NCBI GenBank assembly: GCA_024636935.1
Contig: JAGXGC010000005.1
Location: 62,001-126,000, forward strand
Source of the DNA: Sideroxydans sp.
GTDB lineage: Bacteria; Pseudomonadota; Gammaproteobacteria; Burkholderiales; Gallionellaceae
DNA length: 64,000 nucleotides
Reading direction: 5' to 3'
Below, one piece after another: positions 27,228 to 35,114 of this stretch. The notes under the pieces are model-generated. The model did no database searches, was not told the origin of the DNA, and saw only the letters and a list, made by a program, of their open reading frames with translations. A program made the translations under genes and the position numbers. The number at the start of each line of letters is the position of its first letter. Positions within the stretch are counted from its first letter, which is position 1.

Positions 27228-28843
27228 TCTTTATTCACCCATTCTTTGACCACCGTGGCGACGATCTTGGGATCATCCTTGGCCAGTTGTTTGGCGATCT
27301 GCAAATTGTTTTCGTAAGAGTGTACAGAAGAGGGGTGGCCGAATCCCCCGGCGACACCTTCTTCTCCGTCATCGTTTCCACCGGTGTATTCAGGCGAGGG
27401 GGCATAATCGGCGACCGACTTGAAAGCCGGACGGATGATGCCGAACAGCAGGAAGAATACGCCACCGATGATCATCAGGTATTTAACGATGTCTTTGGCA
27501 AGCTCAATGATCTCGGTCTGTTTCCAGAGCGGTATCTCGGGCAGTTCGACCGTGGTGTCATTGAAGGCGCTGTTGAGCAGGTTGAGCGTGTCTCCGCGCT
27601 GTTCTTCAAAGCCGACTGCTTCCTTGATAAGCGAGGCGATCTGCGCTTTTTCCTGCTCGGTGTAAGGCGTGGATACGACCTTGCCATCATTGCCTGTCAC
27701 GCTGCGGTTGTTGAGCACCACTGCAAGCGAAAGGCGTTTGATGTTGCCCGTGGGCAGCTTGGTGTGTTGGATGGTGCGATCCACTTCATAGTTGGTGGTC
27801 TGAGCCTTATGGGTTTTTTCCGCAGCTCTACCATTTGCATTCGCAACCGAGTTGGCCGGCGTCACCAGCGGGGCGGTGGCAGGCACTGGCGGCTGATTGG
27901 TTAGCGCACCCGGGACGCCTCCTGCACTCTTCACTCCGTCCAATGCTTCCGTGCTTTGCATGCTGCGCACGGCGGCTTCATTCGGTGGCTGATTGGGCTT
28001 GAACAGTTCGGATGTCTGCTCGGTGGTGGTGAAATCGAGACTGGCGGTGACCTGCGCGCGCACATTCTGCACCCCGGTGATCGGGCTCAGGATGTCCTCG
28101 ATGCGCTTCACATAATCCTGTTCGATCTGGCGCACATATTTCAGCTGTGAAGCATCCAGTATCTGGCGGTTGCCGTCGCGTGCGGCGGAGAGCAGGGTGC
28201 CTGTTTGGTCGACCACGGTCACGTTTTGTGCCGGCAAATTGGGGACACTGCTGGACACCAGATGAACGATGGCATTGACCTGGCCTTCGTCCAGTGAACG
28301 ACCGGCATACAGCGATAACACTATGGAAGCGGTCGGCTTTTGTTTTTCCTTGACGAACACGCTGGGTTTGGGGATGGCCAGGTGGATGCGGGCATTGGCA
28401 ACGGAAGCCATGGATTGCACTGAACGGGCCAGCTCGCCTTCAAGTGCGCGCTGAAAGTTGACCTGCTCCAGAAACTGGCTGGTGCCGAACTTCTGGTTCT
28501 CCATCAGTTCGAAACCGGTTGTCCCTCCCTTGGGCAGTCCCTGTGCGGCCATTTTCAGGCGCACTTCATGTACTTGGTCGGACGGCACCATCAGTGCGCC
28601 ACCACCTTCGGCAAACTTGTAGGGGATATTCTGTTGTTGCAGTGTCTCGATGACCGCCCCGCCGTCACGTTCGGACAGATTGGCGTATAGCACGCGGTAG
28701 TCAGAGGACTGTCCCCACATCCATAGTCCCGCCAGCAGTGCGACTGTTGCCGCAACCGCCACCATCAGCCCCAGCTTCTGCTGGCTGGGGATGCCCAGTA
28801 GCAGTTGTGCCATCGATGGATTGTTGATGTTCGTAGTAGCCAT
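27224..28843 (-). CDS. fliF: Flagellar MS-ring protein FliF
   Basis: A 539-residue inner-membrane ring protein. Two membrane helices flank the periplasmic part: LGLMVAVAATVALLAGLWMW near residues 25-44 and YLMIIGGVFFLLFGIIRPAF near 420-440. The secretin-like ring-building motifs (YRVLYANLSERDGGAVIETL, GTTGFELMENQKFGTSQF) are clear. ATG 28843 is chosen for the AAGGTG six bases upstream; ATGs at 28861 and 28906 are in frame but poorly placed. First gene of the leftward operon, divergent from fliE with 228 bases between. Confidence 0.94.
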   Translation of the reverse strand: MATTNINNPSMAQLLLGIPSQQKLGLMVAVAATVALLAGLWMWGQSSDYRVLYANLSERDGGAVIETLQQQNIPYKFAEGGGALMVPSDQVHEVRLKMAAQGLPKGGTTGFELMENQKFGTSQFLEQVNFQRALEGELARSVQSMASVANARIHLAIPKPSVFVKEKQKPTASIVLSLYAGRSLDEGQVNAIVHLVSSSVPNLPAQNVTVVDQTGTLLSAARDGNRQILDASQLKYVRQIEQDYVKRIEDILSPITGVQNVRAQVTASLDFTTTEQTSELFKPNQPPNEAAVRSMQSTEALDGVKSAGGVPGALTNQPPVPATAPLVTPANSVANANGRAAEKTHKAQTTNYEVDRTIQHTKLPTGNIKRLSLAVVLNNRSVTGNDGKVVSTPYTEQEKAQIASLIKEAVGFEEQRGDTLNLLNSAFNDTTVELPEIPLWKQTEIIELAKDIVKYLMIIGGVFFLLFGIIRPAFKSVADYAPSPEYTGGNDDGEEGVAGGFGHPSSVHSYENNLQIAKQLAKDDPKIVATVVKEWVNKE

Positions 28844-29071
28844 ACTGTTCACCTTGTTCATGCTCCACTTGTCGGTTACCGCGACGACCGGAAGGTCTGC
28901 CCGCACCTACACTCGTTTTACGATGCGGATTATCTGCCTGTCGAGCAAGTCCGGTCTATGGAAAAGCGGGGAAATTCCGGCGCTATTCGGCTTACGCAAG
29001 GGATTTTCTCCCTGTTACTGTGCAGCCATCGGTCAATGCGCGCAAGGTGCGGCAATAAAAGGAGGTGTGAC

Positions 29072-29407
29072 ATGGGCATGGAAGTAAGCAATGTAGACAA
29101 TCTGTTATCCCAGATGCAGGCGGCAGTTTCAGCTGCTCAGGGTAATGCCCTGACCAGCGCGAAGTCCACAACAGCCGTCAGCGGCGTCGATTTCGCAAAT
29201 GTGCTGAAATCTTCGCTGGATGGCGTGAACCAGATGCAGCGCGAGTCGGAATCCATGCAGAAGGCTTTTGTGCTGGGTGACGACAAAGTCAGTTTGTCCG
29301 ACACCATGATTGCCATGCAGAAAGCCAATATCTCGTTCCAGACTGCTTTGCAGGTACGCAACAAGTTCGTGGCGGCCTATAACGACATCATGAATATGCA
29401 GGTGTAA
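29072..29407 (+). CDS. fliE: Flagellar hook-basal body complex protein FliE
   Basis: A 111-residue rod-MS ring adaptor. The C-terminus is diagnostic: VSLSDTMIAMQKANISFQTA followed by LQVRNKFVAAYNDIMNMQV. The start at 29072 is set by AAAGGAGGTG (29058-29067); longer in-frame starts are not needed. It is encoded alone and divergent from fliF. Confidence 0.95.
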   Translation: MGMEVSNVDNLLSQMQAAVSAAQGNALTSAKSTTAVSGVDFANVLKSSLDGVNQMQRESESMQKAFVLGDDKVSLSDTMIAMQKANISFQTALQVRNKFVAAYNDIMNMQV

Positions 29408-29458
29408 CCCTGTATTTCGAGTAGCGAGATTCAGCGTCTCGGCATTCAAAACCACTAT

Positions 29459-30229
29459 TTATTGTTCCTCATGCTTCTTCTGGGCTAGCTCCCGTTGTGC
29501 TTGTGCCACATAGCGTTGCAACATCATGCGCGCCTCGGCATCGGGATTCACGAACACGCAACCGGCACGGCGCTTCACTTCACCATTACGTTCGGTGACC
29601 TCGAATACGCTCTTTACTTCGATGCCGGTACGGATGGTTCCGACATCTGGCAGATCGATCTCGCAATCCTGAAAGGTCGCACCCGCTGTCAATTCCACCT
29701 CGTCTTCGGTACAGACCAGCGCCACACCGCCGATGCTGATGTCCATCACTGTTACTTCCCGACGAATATGTTTCTTGGCAGCGTATGGCCTTATCAGGCA
29801 TTTGAGCGCATTCGTTTCGACGTTAAGTAAACGGTAGTAGTCTCGGCGCTGCAGGCGCAGTAGCTTCCTAGGCAAGGGCAGGAAGAAAGCGGCGGAATTC
29901 TGATACAAGCCTTGTGTGGTCTCGGTGGAGACCCATTGCACTTTGGCCATGTTGTGGGTGCTTACGAAGACGATGCGGTTGCTGCGTTCGATATTGCGAT
30001 TGTCAACAGGATTGGGGGATGCGTCGACCCATATTCCGCTCTCGTCGGCAGCCAGAAGTAGCGTCAGCACCATGCTGCTGTCATCGTTGTAATACAGGGC
30101 TACTCGATTCTGCTGCTGCACGATATCGCGTAGGACAGCCAAAATCTCCTTTTGGTCTCGCAGGATGAACTCGTTCTCACCCTCTTGGGCGAACACTTCG
30201 ATTTTGAGTGGAATTTCTTTGCTGCGCAT
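29459..30229 (-). CDS. ycgR: Flagellar brake protein, YcgR type (PilZ)
   Basis: A 256-residue cyclic di-GMP effector that slows or biases the flagellar motor. Residues 1-120 form the YcgR N-terminal domain. The PilZ domain follows: LLRLQRRDYYRL (Arg-rich c-di-GMP binding, R-x3-R like) at about 120-131 and VMDISIGGVALV (D-x-S-x-x-G) near 160-170. It is the last gene of the leftward fliC-to-ycgR group. The diguanylate cyclase at 35115 could supply the ligand. Confidence 0.88.
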   Translation of the reverse strand: MRSKEIPLKIEVFAQEGENEFILRDQKEILAVLRDIVQQQNRVALYYNDDSSMVLTLLLAADESGIWVDASPNPVDNRNIERSNRIVFVSTHNMAKVQWVSTETTQGLYQNSAAFFLPLPRKLLRLQRRDYYRLLNVETNALKCLIRPYAAKKHIRREVTVMDISIGGVALVCTEDEVELTAGATFQDCEIDLPDVGTIRTGIEVKSVFEVTERNGEVKRRAGCVFVNPDAEARMMLQRYVAQAQRELAQKKHEEQ

Positions 30230-30271
30230 GGTGCGGCCAATCTTGAGTGAATATCCGCACGATTCTAACGG

Positions 30272-30571
30272 CTAGGAGACTTTTCCGGTGGGCGGAATAG
30301 CAGGGATTTCTCCACGCTCCAGCCGGTATAGCCATGCCAGCAGTTCGGCCACGGCCAGATACAGTGCGGGCGGGATATGCTGATCCAGCTCGACTTGCAT
30401 CAACATCGCCACCAATTCTTCTGATTCATGCACATACACCCCGTGCTCCCGTGCACGCTCGATGATGGCCTGGGCAATCAGTCCGCGACCGCTGGCGACC
30501 ACCTTGGGGGCGGCACTGCCAGCGCGATAGGCAAGGGCGACAGCCATGTTGCGGGAGTTGGACGGATTCAT
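30272..30571 (-). CDS. Short FlhB-like protein (C-terminal cytoplasmic domain only)
   Basis: A 99-residue protein resembling the cytoplasmic C-terminal domain of FlhB/EscU, the export switch. VALAYRAGSAAPKVVASGRG and IIERAREHGVYVHESEEL are clear. There is no membrane part, and the autocleavage NPTH motif is not present (NPSNSRNMAVALAYR at the start occupies that place). Such stand-alone FlhB2 proteins occur beside FliK-like genes in many beta- and gammaproteobacteria. It overlaps the upstream FliK-like gene by four bases. Confidence 0.85.
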   Translation of the reverse strand: MNPSNSRNMAVALAYRAGSAAPKVVASGRGLIAQAIIERAREHGVYVHESEELVAMLMQVELDQHIPPALYLAVAELLAWLYRLERGEIPAIPPTGKVS

Positions 30572-31608
30572 GTCGGGGTGTCCGATGAGCGGCTGATCTG
30601 AGTCTGCAATACGGGAACGCCGTGCGAGGTCAGCGAAGAAACCAGTTGAGCACTGGCAAGCTCCAGTGTGCGGGCGGTTTGTTCGTCGTCCACTTCGAAA
30701 TTCAGGCTGACGGCGTTGCCGTTCATGCTCAGGCGCGCTGTCACGCCCCCTAGTTTTGGCAAATCAAGGTGCAATTCCGTCACCCATTGCTTCTGAGCAT
30801 CGCCATCGCCGCCTTGACGCCCGTTCTCTTCGCGTACCTCCCAGCGCATGTCCTGTCCCTGCCAAGCTTGACCCATCCACACGACTTGTTTGTTTTCCAA
30901 CGCGTGCAGCTGCTGCTGGACTAGGGGTTGCAAGTGATCGGGGATGCTAGGCAAGCGCGTCGTCGCTTCACCGCCCGCGGGATGCTGCAAGGTAGGCGTT
31001 GCTGCCTGAGCTTGCGGGCCCCCGGTTTGAGCGGCTTGAGCGCGCAGCAGATTGTGCGGTTCCTGCATCAATTGAGGCGTAGTGCGAGTGCCAGCGATCC
31101 ATTGTGCTTGGTGCGATTCATAAAACAAGCCGCTTTGGCTGAGGCTTTGGTGCAGGCGTGTGGCTAGCTGAGGTGTATTCGGTACACTGCGGTCGCCTAT
31201 CCACAGCGGTTCGCGTCGCGTTGGCGGTACGTAATCTTGACGCAGTGGCTGTTGCGATATGGATGACAGCAGGCGTGCAGTAGAGCCAAGTTGCTCGGAA
31301 GTGGAGAGTGGGTTGCTGGAAGCTGCAAAAGTGAATGAAAGTCTGGGTTGCAGTGATACGACCTGTAGAGTGACTTGGTCGCCGCTGCGCACAAAGGCCG
31401 GCAACTGCATCTGTATGGTCTGATTGGCGACTTTTACTTGGAACACATCTGCAGCGACTTTCGCTTGCACAGTGGCTTGCACGTGCTGTCCGACTGCCAG
31501 CTTGAGGCTGTTCTGAGAATTCTGCTGGGCAGCAGATGGTGTGATCAGCGGCTTATCAGTAGTCGCTATTCGGGAAAGGGTGGCGGCAAGTAAGTCTGCA
31601 GGCAACAT
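30568..31608 (-). CDS. FliK-like flagellar hook-length control protein, second copy
   Basis: A 346-residue protein with a Gln/Ser/Ala-rich N-terminal part and a C-terminal FliK-type domain (WVTELHLDLPKLGGVTARLS, then MNGNAVSLNFEVDDEQTARTL). It is not a duplicate by sequence of the FliK at 22590-23711 but has a similar layout. Co-translation with a short FlhB-like protein suggests a second switch pair. Exact role unknown. Confidence 0.75.
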   Translation of the reverse strand: MLPADLLAATLSRIATTDKPLITPSAAQQNSQNSLKLAVGQHVQATVQAKVAADVFQVKVANQTIQMQLPAFVRSGDQVTLQVVSLQPRLSFTFAASSNPLSTSEQLGSTARLLSSISQQPLRQDYVPPTRREPLWIGDRSVPNTPQLATRLHQSLSQSGLFYESHQAQWIAGTRTTPQLMQEPHNLLRAQAAQTGGPQAQAATPTLQHPAGGEATTRLPSIPDHLQPLVQQQLHALENKQVVWMGQAWQGQDMRWEVREENGRQGGDGDAQKQWVTELHLDLPKLGGVTARLSMNGNAVSLNFEVDDEQTARTLELASAQLVSSLTSHGVPVLQTQISRSSDTPT

Positions 31609-31628
31609 AGCTCATTGCCGCACTCGGT

Positions 31629-31940
31629 TCAGCGATAGGCCTGTTGCAGGCGCTGTTCGCTACGGGTGCTTTGCATGATCTTTTCCAGCTGGCGCATCCA
31701 AGGTTCAGTGCGCGCACGGATCGCCTTGTCATCTGCAAGCATTTTTCTGATCAGCGCTGCTTTCTGCTGGCGTGACTGTTCGTCCGAAGGCACGACATCG
31801 TGTGGCTTGATTTCGGCTACCTGTTGCGCGCAACGCTTTTCCAGTGCGACCAACTGATCCCATTCGCCGGCATCCGCCGCTTCGCGCATTTGGCCGGTGA
31901 TGACGGACAGCTGCTGATATTCTTCAACGATCATGTTCAT
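31629..31940 (-). CDS. fliT: Flagellar chaperone FliT
   Basis: A 103-residue helical protein fitting FliT, the export chaperone of the filament cap FliD. The family is weakly conserved; the call rests on size, helical charged composition (YQQLSVITGQMREAADAGEW) and position immediately behind fliS. Confidence 0.78.
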   Translation of the reverse strand: MNMIVEEYQQLSVITGQMREAADAGEWDQLVALEKRCAQQVAEIKPHDVVPSDEQSRQQKAALIRKMLADDKAIRARTEPWMRQLEKIMQSTRSEQRLQQAYR

Positions 31941-31943
31941 GAT

Positions 31944-32411
31944 TCACATTCTTCCATAGACTAGCGAGGGTTGTTTTTTGGCAGGTGGAGCAGCTTGGGC
32001 GGCTGCTGCCGGCTGGGCAGTCGTCGTCATCTGACGGATGCTGTCCCATGCCCCTTTCAGTTCGTTCAGTAGGCGCGCTACCTCATCCAGCGCCTCCGGG
32101 TCATTGTTGGCGTTGGCATGAACTAAACGAGAACACATGTACGAATATAGCGCGTCCAGATTCAGGGCCAGTTGGCCGCCAGCATTTTTGTCCAAGCTGG
32201 CCTGTAGGCCTTCTGAAATGATCAGCAGGGCTTTGGCGACAGCCGCGCCTTTGGCGGGGATGTCCTTGCGCAACATGGCGTTCTTGGTATTGGCGATAGC
32301 CAATAGTGCGCCCTGATAAAGCATGGCGATCAGTTTGTGCGGGTCGGCAGCGAGGGTGCCGGATTCGATTCCGACTTTTGCATAGGCATTGCTGGCGGTG
32401 ATAGCGTTCAT
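31944..32411 (-). CDS. fliS: Flagellin chaperone FliS
   Basis: A 155-residue flagellin chaperone. NAYAKVGIESGTLAADPHKL and IAMLYQGALLAIANTKNAM are family-specific. The last 25 residues are an Ala/Pro/Gln-rich tail longer than usual for FliS (about 125-135 residues). It is between fliD and fliT. Confidence 0.93.
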   Translation of the reverse strand: MNAITASNAYAKVGIESGTLAADPHKLIAMLYQGALLAIANTKNAMLRKDIPAKGAAVAKALLIISEGLQASLDKNAGGQLALNLDALYSYMCSRLVHANANNDPEALDEVARLLNELKGAWDSIRQMTTTAQPAAAAQAAPPAKKQPSLVYGRM

Positions 32412-32426
32412 GATTGCGTCCCCAAG

Positions 32427-33836
32427 TTATAGTTTGCCAAGTTGCTGGGTCAGGTACGAGCTGGTCATGTTCAGTCCTGCTAACGCGACGTTCAGCGAGC
32501 TGAATTGTCTGCGGTAATTCTTTTCTACGCTAGCCAATCTTGTCTCCAGTGTGTCGCGCTGGGTCGCGATGTACTTCAGCGTCTGGTTGAGATTGGAAGT
32601 GCGGTTGGCGAAAGTGCCGTCAAGGGCCAAAGCGGAGGTCGACCATTGGTCGAGGCGAGTGGCAAAGCCGGTGGCTGAGTTGAACAGGCTGGCTACATCA
32701 CTGAAATTGGCGGACATCGCGCTGCTCAATTGTTCGCTGTCGACTTGCAACGAGCCATCCGACTTTGAACTGACGCCGATCTCAAACAGATTGTTCAGGG
32801 AGCCGCTGCCGGTCGCGGTGGCGATGATCTGGCGCATCTCGGTTTGCAATGTGCGCAAGGTGCTCTCACCGGCAAGCGCCGAGCCCGATTTGTAGGCGTA
32901 GGAATTCTTCATCGCGGTGTACAAATCGTTGTAAGCGGTGACGAAATCCGTTACCGACTTGCTGACAGCTGCGGTATCGCGTTCCACCGTCAACGTGGCA
33001 CTGGATGCTGCCTTGTTTAAAGTCAGGGTGACGCCTTCGACGACATCGGTGACGGTGTTGCTGGTCTTGGTGACTGCAATGCCGTTGACGCTGAACACGG
33101 CATTCTGGGCACTGACTGTCTCAGTCAAGTTTTGCGTCCCAGCCGGGTTATGTGCCAACAGGCTGTCGACGCTGGCATCGGCGCCGTCAGTCGAAATTTT
33201 AATGCTGTTAGTTACGCCTGTCGCATTTGAAGACAGGGCAAGGCGATATGGTGTGCCGCTACCGTCGTTAACGATGGTAGCACTCACCCCCATGTTGGCG
33301 GCGTTGATCGCGTCGCGGATGCCCTGCAGTGTATTGTTGCTGGAGTCGATGGTGATGTTGGCGGTGGTGCCGCCGGAGCTGAAGGCTGCGCCGCTATAAA
33401 CGCCGTTGGTCAGTGTTCCGCCGCTGATGGTGCCAAAATCAAAGGTGACTACAGTCGATGTGCCGCCGCCGATGGCGGCCGTGCTACTAGTTTGCCCAGT
33501 GGCCACCAGCTTTTGCGACTGGGCAAGGCTGGTGACTGCCAGAGAATAGGTTCCCGCCACGGCAGTGCTACTGGCTGCGGCGGAAAGGACAGACGTGTCG
33601 GAGGATGACGCATTGAACGCAGACAGGCTGCTCGAACTTGAGCTGCCCAGTGCCTGTGCGGCGGTTTGCAAAGTCGCCACTTTGCTTTTGATGCTACCCA
33701 GCGCGGTGATTTTTGCCTGATAGCTAGTTTCCTTGGAGTTGAGCTTGTCGATAGGCTGCCGTTCAATGGACATCAGTCCCTTGACGATGGCATCTACATC
33801 AATGCTCGAACCCGATGTTGCTGAGGAAATAGCCAT
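32427..33836 (-). CDS. fliD: Flagellar filament cap protein FliD
   Basis: A 469-residue filament capping protein (HAP2). The N-terminus has SIDVDAIVKGLMSIERQPID and LNSKETSYQAKITALGSIKS; the C-terminus has SVEKNYRRQFSSLNVALAGL and MTSSYLTQQLGKL. The middle is Ser/Thr/Ala-rich, common for beta-proteobacterial FliD. Confidence 0.95.
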   Translation of the reverse strand: MAISSATSGSSIDVDAIVKGLMSIERQPIDKLNSKETSYQAKITALGSIKSKVATLQTAAQALGSSSSSSLSAFNASSSDTSVLSAAASSTAVAGTYSLAVTSLAQSQKLVATGQTSSTAAIGGGTSTVVTFDFGTISGGTLTNGVYSGAAFSSGGTTANITIDSSNNTLQGIRDAINAANMGVSATIVNDGSGTPYRLALSSNATGVTNSIKISTDGADASVDSLLAHNPAGTQNLTETVSAQNAVFSVNGIAVTKTSNTVTDVVEGVTLTLNKAASSATLTVERDTAAVSKSVTDFVTAYNDLYTAMKNSYAYKSGSALAGESTLRTLQTEMRQIIATATGSGSLNNLFEIGVSSKSDGSLQVDSEQLSSAMSANFSDVASLFNSATGFATRLDQWSTSALALDGTFANRTSNLNQTLKYIATQRDTLETRLASVEKNYRRQFSSLNVALAGLNMTSSYLTQQLGKL

Positions 33837-33852
33837 GATTCAACCCTCCGGA

Positions 33853-34209
33853 TTACGCTTGCTGCTTCAACAACAAACCCCGCTGAAATTCGTCAATCCC
33901 TTGCGCGATCGCCAGCATAGCTTCAGACGGATATTGTAGCAGGGTATCCCCCGTGTCTTTATCCGTCAGCTTGACGATTTGCTTATTGGTTGACTTGTCA
34001 ACGCTGATACTCAGTTCCAGATTCTTATTCGCCTGCTGCAGGGCAGAGTTGATCTTGCTGACTTCGCTTTGCAGTTGGGCGGGCGTGGGAGTGGGAGTCT
34101 GGGCCGGTGTTTGCGCGACCTCGGGCGCAACGCCGCCTGGCCCGCCGTTGCCGGCGGGCCTTGCAGGTGCCGCAACTTGTGCCGCATTACTTATGTTTTG
34201 GATGAGCAT
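33853..34209 (-). CDS. flaG: FlaG family protein
   Basis: A 118-residue protein of the FlaG family, which influences filament length. The C-terminal half is diagnostic: INSALQQANKNLELSISVDK and QIVKLTDKDTGDTLLQYPSE. The N-terminal half is Pro/Thr/Gln-rich. It lies between fliC and fliD. Confidence 0.9.
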   Translation of the reverse strand: MLIQNISNAAQVAAPARPAGNGGPGGVAPEVAQTPAQTPTPTPAQLQSEVSKINSALQQANKNLELSISVDKSTNKQIVKLTDKDTGDTLLQYPSEAMLAIAQGIDEFQRGLLLKQQA

Positions 34210-34230
34210 TTTGCCTCTCCTTGCTTAAAT

Positions 34231-34258
34231 CTCCCCAACCGCGTCAGCGGTCGGGGAG
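34231..34258 (-). terminator. Hairpin after fliC
   Basis: A 12-position stem (CTCCCCAACCGC with GCGGTCGGGGAG, one mismatch) around GTCA lies just after the fliC stop. A weak ATTTAAG follows on the minus strand. It probably reduces read-through into flaG or stabilises the abundant fliC mRNA. Confidence 0.7.
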
Positions 34259-34268
34259 GTACTTACTG

Positions 34269-34985
34269 TTAACGCAGCAAGCTCAGAACGTTGTTCGGAA
34301 CTTGGTTCGCTTGGGCCAACATCGCCGTACCTGCTTGTTGCAGAATCATGTTACGTGTCATCGCGGTGGTTTCGACCGCGTAGTCGGTGTCCATAACTCG
34401 GCTGTAAGCAGCTGCCGTATTATTGGCTTCCGTCGCGAGGTTGTTGATGGCCGACTGGAAGGTCGCCATATCGCCACCGTAATTGGCGCGGGCGGTGGTT
34501 ACAGCAGTGATGTCAGTATCGATGCCGGTAACGGTTAAGGTGCCTGCAAGTGTGGCCTTAACACCTACACCTGTAACAGTTCCGCCGTCAGAGTCAACCA
34601 CAACAGCGCCGGTTGCAGTCGCCAAGCCCAAGATACGGGTGTTCTCCGCGACTAGCGCAGTGGTTTCTGCACCGGATGCTGTACCACCCAATTGCACCGC
34701 GATTTCACGCAGGCGCTGCAAGTTTTCATAGACCTGCTGATGGTAACCATCGTTGGTTTGGGCGGTCGAAATACCATCGCTGGCTTCACGCATGGCGATA
34801 TTTGCGCCGCGCATGGTGCTTTCGTAACCGGAGGCGGTCACCATGCCGGTGGCATCATCCTTAGCGCTGTTGATGCGCTGGCCAGAAGACAGGCGAGCCA
34901 TGGCAGTTTGCAGGGCCAGGTTAGATTTGTTCAGAGATGCTCCGCTGAACAGGGCCGGGACGTTGGTGTTGATGACTTGTGCCAT
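34269..34985 (-). CDS. fliC: Flagellin, short form
   Basis: A 238-residue flagellin. The N-terminal D0/D1 (MAQVINTNVPALFSGASLNK, then LSSGQRINSAKDDATGM) and C-terminal D1/D0 (RVMDTDYAVETTAMTRNMIL, QAGTAMLAQANQVPNNVLSL) are complete. The variable D2/D3 region is almost absent: only about 60 Thr/Val-rich residues lie between. It is transcribed from a near-consensus sigma-28 promoter at 35079-35105. No second flagellin gene is in the window. Confidence 0.95.
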   Translation of the reverse strand: MAQVINTNVPALFSGASLNKSNLALQTAMARLSSGQRINSAKDDATGMVTASGYESTMRGANIAMREASDGISTAQTNDGYHQQVYENLQRLREIAVQLGGTASGAETTALVAENTRILGLATATGAVVVDSDGGTVTGVGVKATLAGTLTVTGIDTDITAVTTARANYGGDMATFQSAINNLATEANNTAAAYSRVMDTDYAVETTAMTRNMILQQAGTAMLAQANQVPNNVLSLLR

Positions 34986-35078
34986 TTTAGTTCTCCTTAA
35001 CTTGGTTCACTTTTGCGGCTGTTTTGCCGCTTACTTTGGTTGGCTGTTTGTGAAGCTTAGCAACCGCCGTTGAATCAG

Positions 35079-35105
35079 TTATCGGAGGGTTTGGGGAAAA
35101 CTTTA
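35079..35105 (-). promoter_or_regulatory. Sigma-28 (FliA) promoter of fliC
   Basis: On the minus strand TAAAGTTT (35098-35105), an 11-base spacer and TCCGATAA (35079-35086) match the FliA consensus at 15 of 16 positions. It lies 93 bases upstream of the fliC start. Confidence 0.93.
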
Positions 35106-35114
35106 GGGACAATT

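Noticed and set aside
28844-29071. Sigma-54 or sigma-28 promoter between fliF and fliE
   Set aside because: All GG-N10-GC strings and TAAA-like elements on both strands were checked by eye; none has good flanks. The gap must hold promoters, but I cannot place them.
29408-29458. Possible terminator between fliE and ycgR
   Set aside because: Only a five-base stem (CGAGA/TCTCG) and no T run. Not supported.
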